This document shows positions 38,490-42,480 of a stretch of 42,480 nt of DNA, piece by piece. The number at the start of each line of letters is the position of its first letter. Position 1 is the first letter of the stretch. The position numbers and the translations under genes are program-made. The notes beneath the pieces are model-generated. The model did no database searches. It had not been told where the DNA came from and was given only the letters and a program-made list of their open reading frames with translations. Source of the stretch: Prevotella sp. (lineage in GTDB: Bacteria > Bacteroidota > Bacteroidia > Bacteroidales > Bacteroidaceae); assembly GCA_022783515.1 (NCBI GenBank), contig JALEWR010000023.1, forward strand, positions 1 through 42,480, read 5' to 3'.

Positions 38490-38702
38490 GATGCTTTGGT
38501 TTGTCAGGGTGAGGAGAATTGGCTTGAGCAATATTTGCAAGGAGGTTGCAAGGGCTTTGGTGGCAACTAAGCAAGTTTTTACATTCCACCGGACAAGGCA
38601 AATCAATCGGACAAGGCGGACTTGCCTGATAAAACCCAATCAATGCCATTTTAGAAGCCGACTGATGCCCTATTGCCACACAACCAATCATCTTTCTCCA
38701 TT

Positions 38703-38779
38703 CAATTCAGACTAAACCGCCATGCAGTCGAGTCTGAATTGCGATTCAAATGAGGCTATATTACGATGCAATTCAGCCT
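38703..38779. repeat. Intergenic repeat containing CAATTCAGACT units, copy B
   Basis: CAATTCAGACT (38703-38713), AGTCTGAATTG (38731-38741), CAATTCAGCCT (38769-38779). Shares AATTCAGACTwAACCGC context with the block at 2765-2782. Confidence 0.6.
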
Positions 38780-38802
38780 ATTTTGCTCGCTTACAGATGG
38801 TG

Positions 38803-38810
38803 CAAACTTA
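38803..38810 (-). promoter_or_regulatory. Putative dgt -7 box
   Basis: Minus strand TAAGTTTG, about 315 nt upstream of the dgt ATG. Confidence 0.4.
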
Positions 38811-38875
38811 CGCATTTTTTTAGATATATACGCTCATTTTAATTATATTAATTCCCTTATCTGAATAATATTTGA

Positions 38876-38883
38876 TAAATTTG
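38876..38883 (+). promoter_or_regulatory. Putative dut -7 box
   Basis: TAAATTTG, 28 nt upstream of the dut ATG. Confidence 0.5.
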
Positions 38884-38910
38884 CATCATTAAGTAATAAG
38901 CCATTGACCA

Positions 38911-39348
38911 ATGATTGAAATAAAGGTTATCAACAATGGGCATCAGCCTTTGCCCACTTATGCCACTTCGCAGAGTGCCGGCATGGACTTGCGTGCCAAC
39001 ATCGATCAGCCCATCGTATTGCGACCGATGGAGCGTAAGCTGGTAAAAACGGGTTTGCACATTGCTCTGCCCCCCGGATATGAAGCACAAATACGCCCTC
39101 GCAGTGGGTTGGCTTTGAAGAAGGGTATCACTGTTCTCAATTCGCCAGGCACGGTTGATGCCGACTATCGCGGTGAAATCATGGTGTTGCTCATCAACTT
39201 CTCGAACGAAGATTTTATCATTAACGATGGCGAACGCATTGCCCAGATGGTGATAGCCAAACACGAACAAGCCGAATTTCAATTGGTTGAATTGCTGGAC
39301 GAAACCGAAAGAGGCAGTGGCGGATATGGACATACGGGAGTGGAGTGA
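38911..39348 (+). CDS. dut: dUTP diphosphatase
   Basis: [64 protein letters not shown]: canonical trimeric dUTPase motifs. Confidence 0.97.
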   Translation: MIEIKVINNGHQPLPTYATSQSAGMDLRANIDQPIVLRPMERKLVKTGLHIALPPGYEAQIRPRSGLALKKGITVLNSPGTVDADYRGEIMVLLINFSNEDFIINDGERIAQMVIAKHEQAEFQLVELLDETERGSGGYGHTGVE

Positions 39349-39486
39349 GGAATTGGAGTTGACACGTTAACAACGCGGACGAGTTAGCAAAGACATTGGT
39401 TGTGCTTAAAGTTGTAACCAAGTCTTTGACAGCTTACCGGACAACTTGTCAACTCGCCTACTTATCGACTCCTATATTTTTTTCTT

Positions 39487-41262
39487 ATGAAGACAAAAAC
39501 AATACATATATTTCTCTTTTTAATGGCGGCAACACTGGTATTTGCCGCAAATGTGCCAATGACGGCACAAGGGGAAAAGGGCGATTCGATTGATACGCTC
39601 ATCACCGATACGGTGGCTTACGAGCCACACCGCCGTTTCGACTACTTTTTCCTGGAAGCGGTGAGAGAGTTGAATGCGAGCCATCACGACAAGGCCTACA
39701 AACTCTTGCAATATTGCTTGAATCTCAATCCCAATGCGGCAGAGGTACATTTTCTGCTCACCAAGTATTATCAGACACAGAAAAACGATTCATTGGCGTT
39801 GATCAGCATAGCCAAAGCGGCTGAATTACGCCCCGAAAACAACAGTTATCTGGAGTTGTTGGCGATGCACTATATTTCCAACCGCAAGTACGACGAAGCC
39901 ATCGCTGCCTACGAAAAGTTGTATGCCAACGACAAAGAAAACGATGAAGCCCTCGATCTCCTGCTCAAGTTGTACCAGTATAAAAAAGACTTCGCCAACA
40001 TGCTCAAAACCATTAAGCGGGTGGAAGAACGCAACGGAAGCGACGAGGAAACGACGCTGACCAAGGTGAGGATATACGAGATGATGGACAACCCGAAGGA
40101 AGCGTTGCAAGCTCTCAAGTCGTTGGCGGCCGAACATCCTTACGATTTAAACTATCAACTGATGGTTGGCAACTGGCTCATGCAGAACAATAAAGAGAAA
40201 GAGGCTTATAAAATTTTTGCAAAAGCTCTGCAAGAAGAACCCGACAACACCTTGGCACAGGCATCGATGTACGATTATTATGTGGCACAACAAGAGGGTG
40301 AAAAGGCTGAAGCCATGATGGAACAGATGCTGGTGAGCAGTAAGACCGATTCGAAAACCAAGGCTAATCTCTTGAAACAGGTTATTCAGGAGAGTTTGTC
40401 GGCACGAAGAGATAGCACGGAGTTGCTCAACCTCTTCGACAAAATCGTGAAAGCCAATCCCAAGGATGGCGATATGGCAGAGATGCGACTGGCCTATATG
40501 AACCATATCGGTTTGCCCGACAGCGTGAGAAGGGCAGCCATGAAAGAACTGTTGGCCATCATGCCCGACAATGCCCCGGTGCGAATACAACTCATTCAAG
40601 AACGTTGGAAGGCGAAAGATTGGGACGGTATCATCGCCCTCAGCGAAGAAGCACAGGCTTATAACCCCGAAGAGATGGCATTTTACTACTTCATGGGCTT
40701 GGCTCATTATCAAAAAGAAGAAAAGGACAAGGCGTTGGCCGCTTTTCAACGTGGGGTAGACGAGATTAACGAAAACAGCAATAAAGACTTCGTTTCGGAC
40801 TTTTACTCGATTATGGGTAATATCCTTCACGAGAAAGGAAAGAAGAAAGAGGCATTCGAGGCTTTTGACAGTTGCTTGCAATGGAAACCCGACAACTTGG
40901 AGTGTTTAAACAATTATGCTTACTTTCTATCGCTTACGGGCGAACAATTGGGCAAGGCAGAGCAGATGAGTTATCAAACCGTTAAGGCTGAACCCACCAA
41001 TGCCACTTATCTCGACACCTATGCCTGGATATTGTTCATGCAAGAAAGGTATGCCGAAGCACAAATCTATATCGACCAGGCATTGGCACACGACACCGAC
41101 ACCACATTGAGTGCAGAGGTGCTGGAACATGCCGGCGACATCTATGCGATGAACGGCAACACGGAAAAAGCCTTGGAATATTGGCAACAAGCATTGCATA
41201 ACGAAAGTACAAGTGCCATGTTAGCCGAGAAGATAAGATTAAATAAATATATCAAGACATAG
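39487..41262 (+). CDS. TPR-repeat protein
   Basis: 591 aa, signal peptide, repeated TPR units (e.g. AYKIFAKALQEEPDNTLAQASMYDYYV, LEYWQQALHNES). Confidence 0.88.
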   Translation: MKTKTIHIFLFLMAATLVFAANVPMTAQGEKGDSIDTLITDTVAYEPHRRFDYFFLEAVRELNASHHDKAYKLLQYCLNLNPNAAEVHFLLTKYYQTQKNDSLALISIAKAAELRPENNSYLELLAMHYISNRKYDEAIAAYEKLYANDKENDEALDLLLKLYQYKKDFANMLKTIKRVEERNGSDEETTLTKVRIYEMMDNPKEALQALKSLAAEHPYDLNYQLMVGNWLMQNNKEKEAYKIFAKALQEEPDNTLAQASMYDYYVAQQEGEKAEAMMEQMLVSSKTDSKTKANLLKQVIQESLSARRDSTELLNLFDKIVKANPKDGDMAEMRLAYMNHIGLPDSVRRAAMKELLAIMPDNAPVRIQLIQERWKAKDWDGIIALSEEAQAYNPEEMAFYYFMGLAHYQKEEKDKALAAFQRGVDEINENSNKDFVSDFYSIMGNILHEKGKKKEAFEAFDSCLQWKPDNLECLNNYAYFLSLTGEQLGKAEQMSYQTVKAEPTNATYLDTYAWILFMQERYAEAQIYIDQALAHDTDTTLSAEVLEHAGDIYAMNGNTEKALEYWQQALHNESTSAMLAEKIRLNKYIKT

Positions 41263-41280
41263 AAGTAAGGAGAAGAAAAG

Positions 41281-42174
41281 ATGATTGAAAGAATAGGACA
41301 TCAATGGCTGGCCCTTGGTCTGGTATGCCTTTTGGCTGCTTGCGGAGCGAAGAAAAACGTGGTGGCAACATCGCCTGCCACGGGACAAACTGCTGAAACA
41401 CGAACCACCGATACCGATGCGGTGAAGAAACTCACCTTTGTTCAGAAGGTGTCGGACAATCAGCTATATACCAAAAACATTGTGGGCAACATGTCGTTCA
41501 ACATCCAAGCCGGCAGCAAAGACATCACCGTGCCAGGTGCTTTACGCATGAGAAAAGACGAGGTGATACGCATCCAACTCTTTGTTCCACTGCTCGGAAG
41601 TGAAGTAGGACGTGTGGAGTTTACACCGGAGTATGTCTTAATCGTCGACCGCATACACAAAGAATATATCAAAGCCGATTATATGCAGTTGGACTTTCTG
41701 AAGAAAAACGGACTCAACTTCTATAGTCTGCAGGCTCTCTTTTGGAATCAGCTGCTCCTTCCGGGTGCCGACCGTGTGCGTGAATCCGATTTAAAGAAAT
41801 ATGATGTCAAGTTCGACAATGGTAAGGAACACGCCGTTAGCTTGAACAACAATAATATTTCGTACACTTGGAATGCCGATGCTGCCAGCGGACGCATCAA
41901 CCAAACCAAGGTGATACACACCAACAGCAAACAAGAAAAGTCGGTACTCAACTGGATATACACCAACTTTAAAAGCGTGGGCGTGAAGAGTTTCCCTGCT
42001 CATCAAGCGTTTTCGGTATCGTCGCCATCAGTTAAAGACGGAAAGAGTTTGCAAGTAACAATCGACATGGACGAAGTAACCACTCGAGAAGATTGGGACG
42101 CTCAGTCCACCGTATCAGATAAATATAAGAAGGTGGAGGCAGCAGACGTCTTCAGCAAAATCCTCAATATGTAA
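41281..42174 (+). CDS. DUF4292-like lipoprotein
   Basis: Lipobox LVCLLAACGAKK. MSFNIQAGSKDITVPGALRMRKDEVIRIQLFVPLLGSEVGRVEFTPEYVLIVDRIHKEYIKADY. Confidence 0.85.
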   Translation: MIERIGHQWLALGLVCLLAACGAKKNVVATSPATGQTAETRTTDTDAVKKLTFVQKVSDNQLYTKNIVGNMSFNIQAGSKDITVPGALRMRKDEVIRIQLFVPLLGSEVGRVEFTPEYVLIVDRIHKEYIKADYMQLDFLKKNGLNFYSLQALFWNQLLLPGADRVRESDLKKYDVKFDNGKEHAVSLNNNNISYTWNADAASGRINQTKVIHTNSKQEKSVLNWIYTNFKSVGVKSFPAHQAFSVSSPSVKDGKSLQVTIDMDEVTTREDWDAQSTVSDKYKKVEAADVFSKILNM

Positions 42175-42480
42175 ATGAAACATTCACTTATACTCTTGAG
42201 CTTCGTGCTTCTGACCTTGTCGGGAAATGCCCAACAACGTAAAACCGCGACCAAAACAAAAGCACGCAGCATACAAACCACCAAGCAAAAAACAAGAAGC
42301 AAGACCGCCGGCACAAAAAACAGGAAGGCGAATACAAAGACAAAGGTCGACTATTCCACACCCTCAATCAAGGGTTTGGAAAAGGAACGCGAGGCCATCA
42401 AAAAGAAAATAAGCCAGCAGGAAAAGGCACTGAAAGCCAATCAAGCTGACGTAAAGAAGCGATTGCAAGACTTGCTCGTC
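42175..42480 (+). CDS. EnvC-like murein hydrolase activator / M23 peptidase, N-terminal part (truncated by window end)
   Basis: ATG at 42175 directly after the preceding stop. MKHSLILLSFVLLTLSGNAQQRK signal, then basic linker and coiled-coil start IKGLEKEREAIKKKISQQEKALKANQADVKKRLQDLLV. Not in the ORF track because it runs off the window. Confidence 0.7.
   Translation, partial: MKHSLILLSFVLLTLSGNAQQRKTATKTKARSIQTTKQKTRSKTAGTKNRKANTKTKVDYSTPSIKGLEKEREAIKKKISQQEKALKANQADVKKRLQDLLV

Noticed and set aside
38490-38639. 50-codon upstream extension of dgt
   Set aside because: The extension RQVRLVRLICLVRW is repeat-derived. Homology-like sequence begins at the MTNNRMKWEQ start (38489).
40147-40881. 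244-aa minus-strand ORF within the TPR gene
   Set aside because: Antisense to a TPR protein with clear repeats. No independent support.
1-42480. CRISPR array, tRNA/rRNA genes, intact IS elements or prophage
   Set aside because: Looked for repeat-spacer periodicity, T-loop-like GGTTCGAnTCC motifs, transposase/integrase motifs and phage structural genes. None were convincing.

Overview
The window looks like a Bacteroidales chromosome segment, most like Prevotella or a relative. The evidence is TAnnTTTG-type -7 boxes, T9SS-like C-terminal tails and NigD-like, DUF4876-like and DUF4292-like proteins. About 28 CDSs are well supported. They comprise housekeeping genes (trpS, metG, rluD-like, ddl, mdh, dgt, dut, peptidases, a YidE/YbjL-type transporter) and an accessory secreted-protein block at about 7.8-16.5 kb: a barrel protein, a PCMD-like lipoprotein, two tandem M6 metalloprotease paralogues and a divergent leucine-rich-repeat protein. 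I see no tRNA, rRNA, CRISPR array, intact IS element or phage. The most interesting unexplained signals are two intergenic minus-strand segments that look like stand-alone noncoding RNA genes (about 16.92-17.13 kb and 33.90-34.32 kb), each with a Bacteroidetes-type promoter and a Rho-independent terminator but no convincing ORF. There is also a dispersed intergenic repeat built on CAATTCAGACT, a near-perfect 16-bp hairpin upstream of metG, and a possible leaderless Crp/Fnr gene with a palindromic upstream element. All calls come from reading the sequence and ORF track; no database search was run.
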